Positions 1 through 10,889 of a stretch of 64,000 nt of DNA are shown in pieces. The translations under genes and the position numbers were made by a program. The DNA is from Pseudomonas putida (lineage in GTDB: Bacteria; Pseudomonadota; Gammaproteobacteria; Pseudomonadales; Pseudomonadaceae). The notes beneath the pieces are model-generated. The model was not told the origin of the DNA. It worked only from the letters and a program-made list of their open reading frames with translations, and ran no database searches. The first letter of the stretch is position 1. Each line of letters starts with the position of its first letter. The stretch is from positions 1,054,001-1,118,000 of the forward strand of contig NZ_CP113097.1 of the NCBI RefSeq assembly GCF_026625125.1. The letters are read 5' to 3'.

Positions 1-47
1 AACCGAACGCACCGACGACGGCCCAACCCGCCGTTGCGAAGAATTAG
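1..47 (+). CDS. ftsQ: FtsQ, 3' end only
   Basis: In the frame starting at base 3 the sequence reads PNAPTTAQPAVAKN and stops at TAG (45-47), 14 nt before ftsA. A Pro/Ala-rich tail just upstream of ftsA is what the cell-division protein FtsQ gives in Pseudomonas, where the order is ftsQ-ftsA-ftsZ. FtsQ is a single-pass inner-membrane divisome protein that recruits FtsL/FtsB. Only the last 14 codons are visible, so the call rests mainly on position. Confidence 0.65.
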   Translation, partial: PNAPTTAQPAVAKN

Positions 48-61
48 AGAGAGGCAGGACC

Positions 62-1318
62 ATGGCAAACGCGCATAGCGGCAAAATGATCGTCGGGCTG
101 GACATTGGCACCTCCAAGGTGGTGGCGCTGGTGGGTGAAGTTGGCGAAGACGGTACCCTGGAGATCGTCGGGATCGGTACTCACCCTTCCCGCGGCCTGA
201 AGAAGGGCGTGGTGGTGAACATCGAATCCACCGTGCAGTCGATCCAGCGCGCAGTGGAAGAAGCTCAGCTGATGGCTGGTTGCCGCATCCACTCGGCGTT
301 CGTCGGTGTGGCCGGTAACCATATCCGCAGCCTGAACTCCCACGGCATCGTCGCCATCCGCGACCGCGAGGTCAGCCTTGCCGACCTCGAGCGTGTGCTG
401 GACGCTGCACAGGCCGTGGCCATTCCGGCTGACCAGCGCGTGCTGCACACCCTGCCGCAGGACTACGTGATCGATAACCAGGAAGGCGTGCGAGAGCCGC
501 TGGGCATGTCGGGTGTGCGCCTGGAAGCCAAGGTTCACGTGGTCACCTGCGCGGTCAACGCGGCGCAGAACATCGAAAAATGTGTGCGCCGTTGTGGCCT
601 GGAAATCGACGACATCATCCTCGAGCAACTGGCCTCGGCCTACTCGGTGCTGACCGACGATGAGAAAGAGCTCGGCGTGTGCCTGGTGGACATCGGTGGC
701 GGCACCACCGACATCGCCATCTTCACCGAAGGTGCGATCCGCCATACGGCGGTCATCCCGATTGCCGGCGACCAGGTCACCAACGACATCGCCATGGCCC
801 TGCGTACCCCCACCCAGTACGCCGAAGAAATCAAGATCCGTTACGCCTGCGCCCTGGCCAAACTGGCCGGCGCCGGCGAGACCATCAAGGTGCCGAGCGT
901 GGGCGACCGCCCGCCGCGCGAACTGTCGCGCCAGGCCTTGGCTGAAGTCGTGGAGCCTCGTTACGACGAGCTTTTCACGCTGATCCAGGCCGAGCTGCGC
1001 CGCAGCGGCTACGAGGACCTGGTGCCGGCCGGCATCGTCCTCACCGGCGGCACCGCCAAGATGGAAGGCGCCGTAGAGCTGGCAGAAGAAATTTTCCACA
1101 TGCCGGTACGCCTGGGCGTACCGCACAGCGTTCGGGGGCTGAGCGACGTGGTGCGCAACCCGATCTATTCCACCGGCGTGGGCTTGCTCGCGTACGGCCT
1201 GCAAAAGCAGTCCGAAGACCTGCCCCTGACCGGTAACAGCAGCAGCAACAGCTATGGCGATGAACCGAAGGCCCCAGTGCTTGAGCGCTTCAAGCGGTGG
1301 GTTCAGGGCAACTTCTAA
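62..1318 (+). CDS. ftsA: Cell division protein FtsA (actin-like membrane tether of FtsZ)
   Basis: FtsA is the actin-family ATPase that anchors FtsZ filaments to the inner membrane and recruits later division proteins. The 418-aa product shows the first phosphate loop near residue 12 (GLDIGTSKV), the second near residue 210 (VDIGGGTTDIAIF) and the adenosine motif near residue 325 (VLTGGTAKMEG). It ends in the amphipathic membrane-targeting helix (LERFKRWVQGNF). A purine-rich ribosome site lies just before the ATG at 62. The length is normal and it sits between ftsQ and ftsZ. Confidence 0.98.
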   Translation: MANAHSGKMIVGLDIGTSKVVALVGEVGEDGTLEIVGIGTHPSRGLKKGVVVNIESTVQSIQRAVEEAQLMAGCRIHSAFVGVAGNHIRSLNSHGIVAIRDREVSLADLERVLDAAQAVAIPADQRVLHTLPQDYVIDNQEGVREPLGMSGVRLEAKVHVVTCAVNAAQNIEKCVRRCGLEIDDIILEQLASAYSVLTDDEKELGVCLVDIGGGTTDIAIFTEGAIRHTAVIPIAGDQVTNDIAMALRTPTQYAEEIKIRYACALAKLAGAGETIKVPSVGDRPPRELSRQALAEVVEPRYDELFTLIQAELRRSGYEDLVPAGIVLTGGTAKMEGAVELAEEIFHMPVRLGVPHSVRGLSDVVRNPIYSTGVGLLAYGLQKQSEDLPLTGNSSSNSYGDEPKAPVLERFKRWVQGNF

Positions 1319-1373
1319 GTTTCAAAGCAGTAGTGGTAGGCGCGACAACTAGAGAACTGAAAGGAGAGGGAAA

Positions 1374-2570
1374 ATGTTCGAGCTCGTAGACAACGTCCCG
1401 CAAAGCCCGGTCATCAAAGTGATCGGTGTCGGCGGTGGCGGCGGCAACGCCGTCAACCACATGGTCAAGAGCAGCATCGAAGGTGTGGAGTTCATCTGCG
1501 CCAACACCGATGCTCAGGCGCTGAAAAACATCGGCGCGCGCACCATCCTGCAATTGGGTACCGGGGTCACCAAGGGCCTGGGTGCCGGTGCCAATCCGGA
1601 AGTCGGCCGTCAGGCTGCGCTGGAAGACCGTGAGCGCATCGCCGAGGTGCTGCAGGGCACCAACATGGTGTTCATCACCACCGGCATGGGCGGCGGTACC
1701 GGTACCGGTGCGGCGCCGATCATCGCCGAAGTGGCGAAGGAAATGGGCATTCTCACGGTTGCCGTGGTGACCCGTCCGTTCCCGTTCGAAGGTCGCAAAC
1801 GTATGCAGATCGCCGATGAAGGCATCCGCATGCTGGCCGAGAGCGTCGACTCGCTGATCACTATTCCCAACGAGAAGCTGCTGACCATCCTGGGCAAGGA
1901 TGCCAGCCTGCTGTCCGCCTTTGCCAAGGCTGACGATGTACTGGCCGGTGCCGTTCGCGGTATTTCCGACATCATCAAGCGCCCTGGCATGATCAACGTC
2001 GACTTCGCCGACGTGCGCACCGTCATGGGTGAGATGGGCATGGCGATGATGGGTACCGGTTGCGCCAGCGGCCCGAACCGTGCTCGCGAAGCCACCGAGG
2101 CGGCAATTCGCAACCCGCTGCTCGAAGACGTCAACCTGCAGGGCGCTCGCGGCATCCTGGTGAACATCACCGCAGGCCCTGACCTGTCGCTGGGCGAGTA
2201 CTCCGATGTGGGTAGCATCATCGAAGCCTTCGCCTCCGACCACGCCATGGTCAAGGTCGGCACCGTGATCGACCCGGACATGCGCGATGAGCTGCACGTG
2301 ACCGTGGTGGCCACTGGCCTGGGCGCGCGCATCGAGAAGCCGGTCAAGGTGGTCGACAACACCCTGCAGACCGCTCAGCAGGCGTACGAGGCCTCTAACC
2401 CGGCCCCTGTTCGTCAGGAGCAGCCAGCGGTCAATTACCGTGACCTGGAGCGTCCGACTGTGATGCGCAACCAGGCCCACGCAGGCGCTGCCGCAGCAGC
2501 TAAACTCAACCCTCAGGATGACCTGGATTACCTGGATATCCCGGCCTTCCTGCGTCGTCAGGCCGATTAA
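1374..2570 (+). CDS. ftsZ: Cell division protein FtsZ (tubulin-like GTPase)
   Basis: FtsZ polymerises with GTP into the Z-ring at midcell. The 398-aa protein has the glycine-rich GGGGGNAVNHM segment near residue 18 and the tubulin signature GGGTGTGAAP near residue 105. After a variable linker comes the conserved C-terminal peptide DYLDIPAFLRRQ, which binds FtsA and ZipA. A strong AAGGAG site precedes the ATG. It lies 55 nt after ftsA in the usual division cluster. Confidence 0.99.
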   Translation: MFELVDNVPQSPVIKVIGVGGGGGNAVNHMVKSSIEGVEFICANTDAQALKNIGARTILQLGTGVTKGLGAGANPEVGRQAALEDRERIAEVLQGTNMVFITTGMGGGTGTGAAPIIAEVAKEMGILTVAVVTRPFPFEGRKRMQIADEGIRMLAESVDSLITIPNEKLLTILGKDASLLSAFAKADDVLAGAVRGISDIIKRPGMINVDFADVRTVMGEMGMAMMGTGCASGPNRAREATEAAIRNPLLEDVNLQGARGILVNITAGPDLSLGEYSDVGSIIEAFASDHAMVKVGTVIDPDMRDELHVTVVATGLGARIEKPVKVVDNTLQTAQQAYEASNPAPVRQEQPAVNYRDLERPTVMRNQAHAGAAAAAKLNPQDDLDYLDIPAFLRRQAD

Positions 2571-2601
2571 TGGAATTTATCAGGGGTATAAGGGTGATTG
2601 G

Positions 2602-2630
2602 TGTTCAGCAAAGGCCGGGTCTGTTATCAT
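2602..2630 (+). promoter_or_regulatory. Candidate extended -10 promoter for lpxC
   Basis: A TATCAT hexamer at 2625-2630 is preceded by TG at 2622-2623, giving an extended -10 box, with only a weak -35 (TGTTCA, 2602-2607) 17 nt upstream. It lies about 50 nt before the lpxC start in the 112-nt ftsZ-lpxC gap. This fits a dedicated lpxC promoter, but it is a pattern match only. Confidence 0.35.
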
Positions 2631-2682
2631 CCCCAGCCTTTGTTGATACCTGTTCGCAATTTGCGCTGAAGCGGCCAATGCC

Positions 2683-3594
2683 ATGATTAGACAACGCACC
2701 CTGAAGAATACCATCCGTGCCACAGGCGTCGGCCTGCACTCCGGGGAGAAGGTCTATCTGACCCTCAAGCCTGCGCCTGTCGATACCGGCATCGTCTTCC
2801 GTCGCGCCGACCTCGACCCTGTGGTCGAGATCCCGGCACGTGCGGCCAACGTCGGTGAGACCACCATGTCCACCACGTTGGTCAACGGTGACGTCAAGGT
2901 CGATACCGTCGAGCACCTGCTTTCCGCCATGGCGGGGTTGGGCATCGATAACGCCTACGTCGAGCTCTCCGCCTCGGAAGTTCCGATCATGGATGGCAGC
3001 GCCGGTCCCTTCGTATTCCTGATTCAGTCTGCCGGCCTGGAAGAACAGGACGCAGCCAAGAAGTTCATCCGCATCCTGCGTGAAGTGACAGTGGAGGAGG
3101 GCGACAAGCGCGCTACCTTCCTGCCTTTCGAAGGGTTCAAGGTGAGCTTCGAGATCGACTTCGATCACCCGGTCCTCAAGGGCCAGACCCAGAGCGCCGT
3201 CGTCGACTTCTCCAGCACCTCGTTCGTAAAGGAAGTCAGCCGCGCCCGCACCTTCGGTTTCATGCGTGACATCGAGTACCTGCGCAAGCACAACCTTGCG
3301 CTCGGTGGCAGTGTCGAGAACGCCATCGTCGTCGATGAGACCGGCGTACTTAACGAAGACGGTCTTCGCTCCGAAGACGAATTCGTCAAGCACAAGATCC
3401 TCGACGCCATCGGCGACCTGTACCTGCTGGGCAACAGCCTGATTGGCGAGTTCAAGGGCTACAAGTCCGGGCACGCGCTGAACAACCAGCTGCTGCGTAA
3501 GCTGATCAGGGAAACCGACGCCTGGGAAGTGGTCACTTTCGAAGATGCCAGTACGGCACCGATCTCTTATATGCGCCCTGTTGCGGCCGTGTAA
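2683..3594 (+). CDS. lpxC: UDP-3-O-acyl-N-acetylglucosamine deacetylase LpxC
   Basis: LpxC removes the acetyl group from UDP-3-O-acyl-GlcNAc, the committed step of lipid A synthesis, using a catalytic zinc. The 303-aa product carries His78 in [11 protein letters not shown] and the HKILDAIGD motif with His237 and Asp241, the expected zinc ligands at the same numbers as in P. aeruginosa. Length is normal. It is the last plus-strand gene of the division cluster and is followed at once by a strong terminator. Confidence 0.99.
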   Translation: MIRQRTLKNTIRATGVGLHSGEKVYLTLKPAPVDTGIVFRRADLDPVVEIPARAANVGETTMSTTLVNGDVKVDTVEHLLSAMAGLGIDNAYVELSASEVPIMDGSAGPFVFLIQSAGLEEQDAAKKFIRILREVTVEEGDKRATFLPFEGFKVSFEIDFDHPVLKGQTQSAVVDFSSTSFVKEVSRARTFGFMRDIEYLRKHNLALGGSVENAIVVDETGVLNEDGLRSEDEFVKHKILDAIGDLYLLGNSLIGEFKGYKSGHALNNQLLRKLIRETDAWEVVTFEDASTAPISYMRPVAAV

Positions 3595-3619
3595 GTTCGA
3601 ACACTCTCTCTAGTGATTG

Positions 3620-3644
3620 AGGCCACCTTCGGGTGGCCTTTTTT
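3620..3644 (+). terminator. Rho-independent terminator after lpxC
   Basis: A 7-bp GC stem (GGCCACC / GGTGGCC) with a TTCG tetraloop is followed by six T residues, 26 nt after the lpxC stop. Confidence 0.9.
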
Positions 3645-3668
3645 ATGGGTCGTTCTGAGGCCGCAGGG

Positions 3669-4124
3669 TCAATCCTTGCCCTTGGCATGGCTGGCCAGAC
3701 GTTCAAGTGCTGCACGCAGCTTGGGGTCGGTGATGCCCTCGGCGGACCCCCGGATGCCTGCGGCGGCGTTGTTCGACAGCTCTGTCGTGTTGCTACCCCG
3801 CTTGGCCGGAACCAACGGTGGCTGCACTTTGAACAGGATGCGCCTGAGGTTGCCGAACGCCTCCATGGCCTGCAATGCCGCCAGCAGGCGCTTCTGCTGA
3901 TAGCGCAGGCGTGTGGCCCAGTGCCCGTCCGTCACCACCAGCAACAGTGTGCCATCGCGCCACGAAGCCACATGGCAATGCTCGCGGGCTGCCGGTTGCA
4001 ACTGGCTTTCCAGCAGGCGTTGCAGGTGCGCCAGGCGTTCGGCCTGGTTCAGCAACAGGCGCAGCGGGCGCACCTGGCGCAGCAGTGCCGAAGGGGGCTG
4101 GGCGGGGGAGGGTTTGTAGGCCAT
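3669..4124 (-). CDS. dciA: DciA-family (DUF721) helicase-loading protein
   Basis: The 151-aa basic protein (start MAYKPSPAQPPSALLRQ) matches the DUF721/DciA family in its KH-like central region, for example the segment around LLLVVTDGHWATRLRYQQ. DciA loads the replicative helicase DnaB in bacteria that lack DnaC. The frame stays open upstream to 4214, but the family normally begins near the MAYKP start; MRRPMAYKP at 4136 is an alternative, and neither has a good Shine-Dalgarno site. The gene is divergent from secA and convergent with lpxC, the usual Pseudomonas neighbourhood. The C-terminal 50 residues look disordered. Confidence 0.85.
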   Translation of the reverse strand: MAYKPSPAQPPSALLRQVRPLRLLLNQAERLAHLQRLLESQLQPAAREHCHVASWRDGTLLLVVTDGHWATRLRYQQKRLLAALQAMEAFGNLRRILFKVQPPLVPAKRGSNTTELSNNAAAGIRGSAEGITDPKLRAALERLASHAKGKD

Positions 4125-4435
4125 TGGGCGTCGCATCGGGTTACAAGACTGGCAGTCTAACACCTCCACCGGCCTGCTTGGCGGCGCCAGGGCCATCGTA
4201 CGCCGGCCGGACAAGAGTCATTCTCGATACGTTTCATGATGCTCCGGGTTGAACTCAGCGAAAATGCCCTTATCTTAGAAAACGCCCCGCCTAAGCGCTG
4301 TGCCAGCATCGTGGAAATCCACCACTTTCCTCACCATCGTTTCCGGGTAGAATGCTCGTTCGCATGCGGCCCAAGGGCTGCACGGGCGACTCATGGGGCC
4401 GCCCTCCATCCCTACGTGTGGAAGATCCTGCCGAT
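4125..4435. other. Divergent dciA/secA intergenic region
   Basis: These 311 nt separate the divergent dciA and secA starts. Apart from a candidate secA promoter (4249-4276) I see no gene. Short open frames here lack ribosome sites and family resemblance, and I find no SecM-like arrest peptide. Confidence 0.5.
4249..4276 (+). promoter_or_regulatory. Candidate sigma-70 promoter for secA
   Basis: TTGAAC (4249-4254) and TATCTT (4271-4276) are separated by 16 nt, each matching 4 of 6 consensus positions. The pair would give a leader of roughly 150 nt before secA. Confidence 0.4.
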
Positions 4436-7171
<2,736 letters not shown>

Positions 7172-7207
7172 TCTGAACGGGCGTTTGTAAAAGCCGGGGG
7201 CCGCAGT

Positions 7208-7317
7208 GCGGCCCTTTCGCGACACAAGGCCGCTCTCACACATCGCGCTCGCCCACGGGTTGGCGCGGTCCCTGTAGGAGCGGCCTTGTGCCGCACATGG
7301 GGCGCGAAGCGGCCCTG
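7208..7317. repeat. Inverted pair of REP-like elements between secA and argJ
   Basis: Two copies of a P. putida-type REP motif face each other: ACACAAGGCCGCTC near 7222 and its reverse complement GAGCGGCCTTGTG near 7278. Both are flanked by GGCC...CGCG blocks. The arrangement forms a cruciform or mRNA hairpin downstream of secA. Confidence 0.7.
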
Positions 7318-7358
7318 CTCTTCCCTTATCACTTCACCGTTTTTCTAGGAGCGCTCTA

Positions 7359-8576
7359 ATGGCTGTTGGTCTTGGTCCTTTGCCCACCCTGCATCCGGTT
7401 CCGGGTTTTGAACTCGGCATCGCTTCTGCCGGCATCAAGCGCCCAGGGCGCAAGGATGTGGTGGTCATGCGCTGCGCCGAGGGCTCCAGCGTGGCAGGCG
7501 TATTCACCCTCAACGCCTTTTGCGCAGCACCGGTGATCCTCGCCAAGCAACGCGTTCAGGGCACTGTGCGTTACCTGCTGACCAACACTGGCAACGCCAA
7601 CGCAGGTACCGGTGCGCCGGGGCTGGCCGCCGCTGAGCGTACCTGCGCCAAGCTGGCGGAACTGGTCGGCGTGCCTGCCGAATCGGTGTTGCCATTCTCC
7701 ACCGGTGTGATCGGAGAGCCGCTCCCGGTCGAAAAGATCGAAGGTGCCCTGCAGGCCGCTTTGGACAACCTGTCGGAAAACAACTGGGCTGAAGCTGCCA
7801 CGGGCATCATGACCACCGACACCCTGCCCAAGGGGGCCAGCCGTCAGTTCCAGCACGAAGGCGTGACCGTCACCGTCACCGGTATCAGCAAAGGCGCCGG
7901 CATGATCCGCCCGAACATGGCCACCATGCTCGGCTATATCGCCACCGACGCCAAAGTCGCCCCGGCCGTGCTCAAGGACCTGATGCTCGACGGCGCCAAC
8001 AAGTCGTTCAACCGCATCACCATCGATGGCGACACCTCGACCAATGACTGCTGCATGCTGATCGCCACTGGCAAAGCGGGCCTGCCAGAAGTCACCGAGG
8101 CCAGCGGCGCGTTGTTCGACGCACTGAAGAAGGCGGTGTTCGAAGTGTGCATGGAAGTGGCCCAGGCCATCGTCCGTGACGGCGAAGGCGCTACCAAGTT
8201 CGTGACCGTGCAGGTCAATGGCGGTGGCAACCATCAGGAATGCCTGGATGTCGGCTACGCTGTGGCTCACTCGCCGCTGATCAAGACCGCGCTGTTCGCC
8301 TCCGACCCGAACTGGGGCCGCATCCTCGCTGCCGTAGGGCGCGCTGGGGTGCCTGCGCTGGATGTAAGCCTGATCGACGTGTACCTCGACACTGTGTGTA
8401 TCGCCAGCAAAGGCGGCCGCAGCCCGAGTTATACCGAAGAGCAGGGCTCGGCGGTGATGGCCCAGGAAGAGATCACCATCCGTATCGAGCTGGGCCGTGG
8501 CCCGTGCAGCGAAACCATCTGGACCACCGACCTGTCCCACGAATACGTGAAGATCAACGCCGAATACCGTACCTGA
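7359..8576 (+). CDS. argJ: Bifunctional glutamate N-acetyltransferase / amino-acid acetyltransferase ArgJ
   Basis: ArgJ transfers acetyl from N-acetylornithine to glutamate, and in bifunctional forms also from acetyl-CoA, in the cyclic arginine pathway. The 405-aa precursor contains the self-cleavage site [11 protein letters not shown], with the nucleophilic threonine at about residue 189, which splits it into alpha and beta chains. It starts at the ATG after an AGGAGC site. It stands alone between two REP-type repeats. Sequence alone does not prove the acetyl-CoA activity. Confidence 0.96.
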   Translation: MAVGLGPLPTLHPVPGFELGIASAGIKRPGRKDVVVMRCAEGSSVAGVFTLNAFCAAPVILAKQRVQGTVRYLLTNTGNANAGTGAPGLAAAERTCAKLAELVGVPAESVLPFSTGVIGEPLPVEKIEGALQAALDNLSENNWAEAATGIMTTDTLPKGASRQFQHEGVTVTVTGISKGAGMIRPNMATMLGYIATDAKVAPAVLKDLMLDGANKSFNRITIDGDTSTNDCCMLIATGKAGLPEVTEASGALFDALKKAVFEVCMEVAQAIVRDGEGATKFVTVQVNGGGNHQECLDVGYAVAHSPLIKTALFASDPNWGRILAAVGRAGVPALDVSLIDVYLDTVCIASKGGRSPSYTEEQGSAVMAQEEITIRIELGRGPCSETIWTTDLSHEYVKINAEYRT

Positions 8577-8589
8577 TCCAACGGCCTCA

Positions 8590-8651
8590 TCGCCGGCGCG
8601 CCGCCTCCCGCAGTCATTGCACTGAGCAGCAGGGAGCCGGCTAGCCGGCGA
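8590..8651. repeat. REP-like inverted repeat between argJ and the GST gene
   Basis: Arms TCGCCGGC..GCCG.CTCCC (from 8590) and GGGAGCCGGCTAGCCGGCGA (to 8651) form an imperfect stem of about 20 bp. The core GCCGGCTAGCCGGC recurs at 15460 and 15523. Confidence 0.65.
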
Positions 8652-8707
8652 CAGGCTGCACTGCAGCCTCAGGCCTACCGACATTGCCACATCATCGGAG
8701 CCGACCC

Positions 8708-9340
8708 ATGAGCTATCACCTGATCATCGGCGACAAGCTGTATTCTTCCTGGTCGCTACGCGGCGCCCTGGCGCTCGAGCTGGCCGGCGTTCCCTATCAA
8801 GAGACCCTGATCAAACTCAACCAGCCCGACACCCGTCAGCGCCTTCTCGCATTTTCCTCCACCGGCAAGGTGCCGCTGCTCAAGACCGAGCACGGGGTGA
8901 TCGCCGATTCCCTGGCCATCGCCGAATACCTCAACGAGCGCCACCCCGAGGCGCACCTGTGGCCTGTCGATATTGCCGCCCGTGCCCAGGCCCGTTCGGC
9001 CTGCGCGCAGATGCACAGCGGTTTCTTCGCCCTGCGTGGCGCCATGCCGTTCGATCTTTCCCGGGACGAGGCGCTGGAAACCATCCCGCTGGATGTGCAG
9101 GTGGATATCGACCGTATCGTCGCGCTGTGGTCCGAATGCCGTCTGGTGGCCAAGGACAGTGGGCCATTCCTGTTCGGCAAGCCGACCCTGGCCGATGCCT
9201 TCTTCGCTCCGGTTGCCGTGCGCCTGCGCGCTTACCGTGTAGAGCTGCCAGCGCACGCCGCGAGCTATGTCGAAACCATTTACCAATGGCCAGCCTTCAA
9301 GGCCTGGCAGCAAGCAGGCCTGGCGGAGCGTGAAGGGTGA
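8708..9340 (+). CDS. Glutathione S-transferase family protein
   Basis: The 210-aa product has the two-domain GST layout. A thioredoxin-like N-terminus carries the SSWSLR active-site stretch (residues 13-18), KVPLL with a cis-proline, and DSLAIAEYL, the glutathione gamma-glutamyl binding motif. An all-helical C-terminus follows, with FLFGKPTLADAFFAPV. It probably conjugates or reduces electrophiles in the cytoplasm; the substrate cannot be read from sequence. I chose the ATG at 8708 over an open frame from 8684 because the family begins MSYHLIIGDKLYSSW. Its stop overlaps the next start by 4 nt, so the two are translationally coupled. Confidence 0.92.
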   Translation: MSYHLIIGDKLYSSWSLRGALALELAGVPYQETLIKLNQPDTRQRLLAFSSTGKVPLLKTEHGVIADSLAIAEYLNERHPEAHLWPVDIAARAQARSACAQMHSGFFALRGAMPFDLSRDEALETIPLDVQVDIDRIVALWSECRLVAKDSGPFLFGKPTLADAFFAPVAVRLRAYRVELPAHAASYVETIYQWPAFKAWQQAGLAEREG

Positions 9341-10281
9341 AACGGATTCATGTAGCAGCAGGTGTCATCCGCGGTACAGACGGCCGCATCCTCATTGCCC
9401 GACGCGCTGGCAGCCAGCATCAGGGCGGCCTGTGGGAATTCCCCGGCGGTAAGGTGGAGGAGGGCGAAAGCGTCGAGGCGGCGCTGGCTCGGGAGCTTCG
9501 CGAAGAGCTGGGAATCCAGGTGACCCGTTCTCGGGCGCTGATCAAGGTCAGCCACGACTACCCGGACAAGCAGGTATTGCTCGATGTCCGTGAGGTCGAA
9601 GCGTTCACCGGCGAACCCCATGGCGCTGAAGGCCAGCCGCTGGCCTGGGTGTCGCCCAGGGACTTGCCGCAGTATGCGTTCCCCGAGGCCAACAAGCCGA
9701 TCGTGGCCGCCGCGCGCCTGCCCGATCAGTACTTGATCACCCCGGACGGCCTGGACGTGCCCGAGCTGCTCAAGGGGATACAGAAGGCGGTCGCCGCCGG
9801 TATCCGCCTGATCCAGTTGCGTGCGCCGGACATGTACGATCCCAAGTACCGCGATGTGGCGGTGGATGCAGTGGGGCTATGTGCGGGCAAGGCCCAGTTG
9901 ATGCTCAAGGGGCCGCTGGAGTGGTTGGGCGATTTCCCCTCTGCCGGCTGGCACCTGACGGCTGCGCAACTGCGTAAATATGCCGCCAAGGGTCGGCCTT
10001 TCCCTAAAGAGCGTTGGCTGGCAGCGTCCTGCCACAGTGCTGAAGAGCTGGCGCTGGCTGAGCAGATGGGCGTGGATTTCGTCACGCTGTCGCCAGTGCA
10101 GGCGACGCAGACCCATCCTGACGCCGCGCCGCTGGGGTGGGATGAGGCTCAGCGCTTGATTGCCGGCTTCGGCAAGCCGGTGTTCCTGCTCGGTGGTGTA
10201 GGGCCACAGGAGCGTGAGCAGGCCTGGGAAGCCGGGGCGCAAGGTGTTGCCGGGATTCGGGCCTTTTGGCCTGAGAGCTGA
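9337..10281 (+). CDS. mutT: Nudix hydrolase MutT fused to a ThiE/TenI-like domain
   Basis: The N-terminal 130 residues are a MutT-type Nudix domain with a complete Nudix box (G38, E44, R52-E53-L54, E56-E57, G59). MutT removes 8-oxo-dGTP from the nucleotide pool. The C-terminal ~185 residues resemble thiamine-phosphate synthase/TenI, with a beta-alpha barrel pattern and a GGVGP phosphate-binding loop near residue 285. This fusion is common in Pseudomonas. The start is GTG, inside the GTGA overlap with the GST stop. The role of the ThiE-like half in this protein is not established. Confidence 0.92.
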   Translation: MKRIHVAAGVIRGTDGRILIARRAGSQHQGGLWEFPGGKVEEGESVEAALARELREELGIQVTRSRALIKVSHDYPDKQVLLDVREVEAFTGEPHGAEGQPLAWVSPRDLPQYAFPEANKPIVAAARLPDQYLITPDGLDVPELLKGIQKAVAAGIRLIQLRAPDMYDPKYRDVAVDAVGLCAGKAQLMLKGPLEWLGDFPSAGWHLTAAQLRKYAAKGRPFPKERWLAASCHSAEELALAEQMGVDFVTLSPVQATQTHPDAAPLGWDEAQRLIAGFGKPVFLLGGVGPQEREQAWEAGAQGVAGIRAFWPES

Positions 10282-10321
10282 ACCGGCTATCGCAGGGGCT
10301 GCCACGCAGCCCCTTGCGGTT

Positions 10322-10888
10322 TCAGCCTGCTGGCTTTCGCGCAGCCTGCCACAGCACCTCGGCAATGCCCTGCCGCCGCCCGATGATCCGCGCCGCCACG
10401 AACAGCAGATCGGAAAGGCGATTGATATACGCCAGCCCCACACCTTCCAGAGGCTCAAGCGCATTCAATTGCTGGCAGCGTCGCTCCGCACTGCGCGCCA
10501 GGCTTCGGCAGACGTGCGCCTGGGCGACCAGCGCCGAGCCACTGGGCAGGATAAAGTTCGTCAGCGGTCCCAGCTCCTCGTTCCACTCATCGATGGCCGC
10601 CTCAAGCCGTTGCACCTCGGCCTCGTTCAACGCCTTGTAACTGGGCATCGCCAACTCGCCGCCGAGGTCGAACAGGCGATGCTGGCAAGGCGCGAGAACC
10701 TCGCTGACCTCATCCAGGCCTTGTTCTGCCAAGCCGGCCAGCAGCAGCCCAAGCTGGCTGTTGAGGCTGTCCACCTCGCCGATGGCCTCGATCCGCGGAT
10801 GGTCCTTGGGCACTCTGCGCCCATCGCCCAGGCCGGTTTCACCAGTGTCGCCGGTGCGGGTGTAAATTTTCGACAGGCGATAGCCCAT
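10322..10888 (-). CDS. Cob(I)alamin adenosyltransferase (PduO/ATR type)
   Basis: The 188-aa protein begins MGYRLSKIYTRTGDTGETGL and has the ATP-binding signature TRTGDTGETGLGDGRRVPK followed by GEVDSLNSQLG, diagnostic of PduO-type adenosyltransferases. These make adenosylcobalamin from cob(I)alamin and ATP. A GGAG site precedes the ATG at 10888, and the start lies one base after the stop of the upstream kinase gene, so the two are probably co-transcribed. The frame continues far upstream, but that part is a shadow of the kinase. Confidence 0.93.
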   Translation of the reverse strand: MGYRLSKIYTRTGDTGETGLGDGRRVPKDHPRIEAIGEVDSLNSQLGLLLAGLAEQGLDEVSEVLAPCQHRLFDLGGELAMPSYKALNEAEVQRLEAAIDEWNEELGPLTNFILPSGSALVAQAHVCRSLARSAERRCQQLNALEPLEGVGLAYINRLSDLLFVAARIIGRRQGIAEVLWQAARKPAG

Positions 10889-10889
10889 G

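Noticed and set aside
4214..4435. SecM-type leader peptide before secA
   Set aside because: Short frames here have no signal peptide or arrest motif and no ribosome site.
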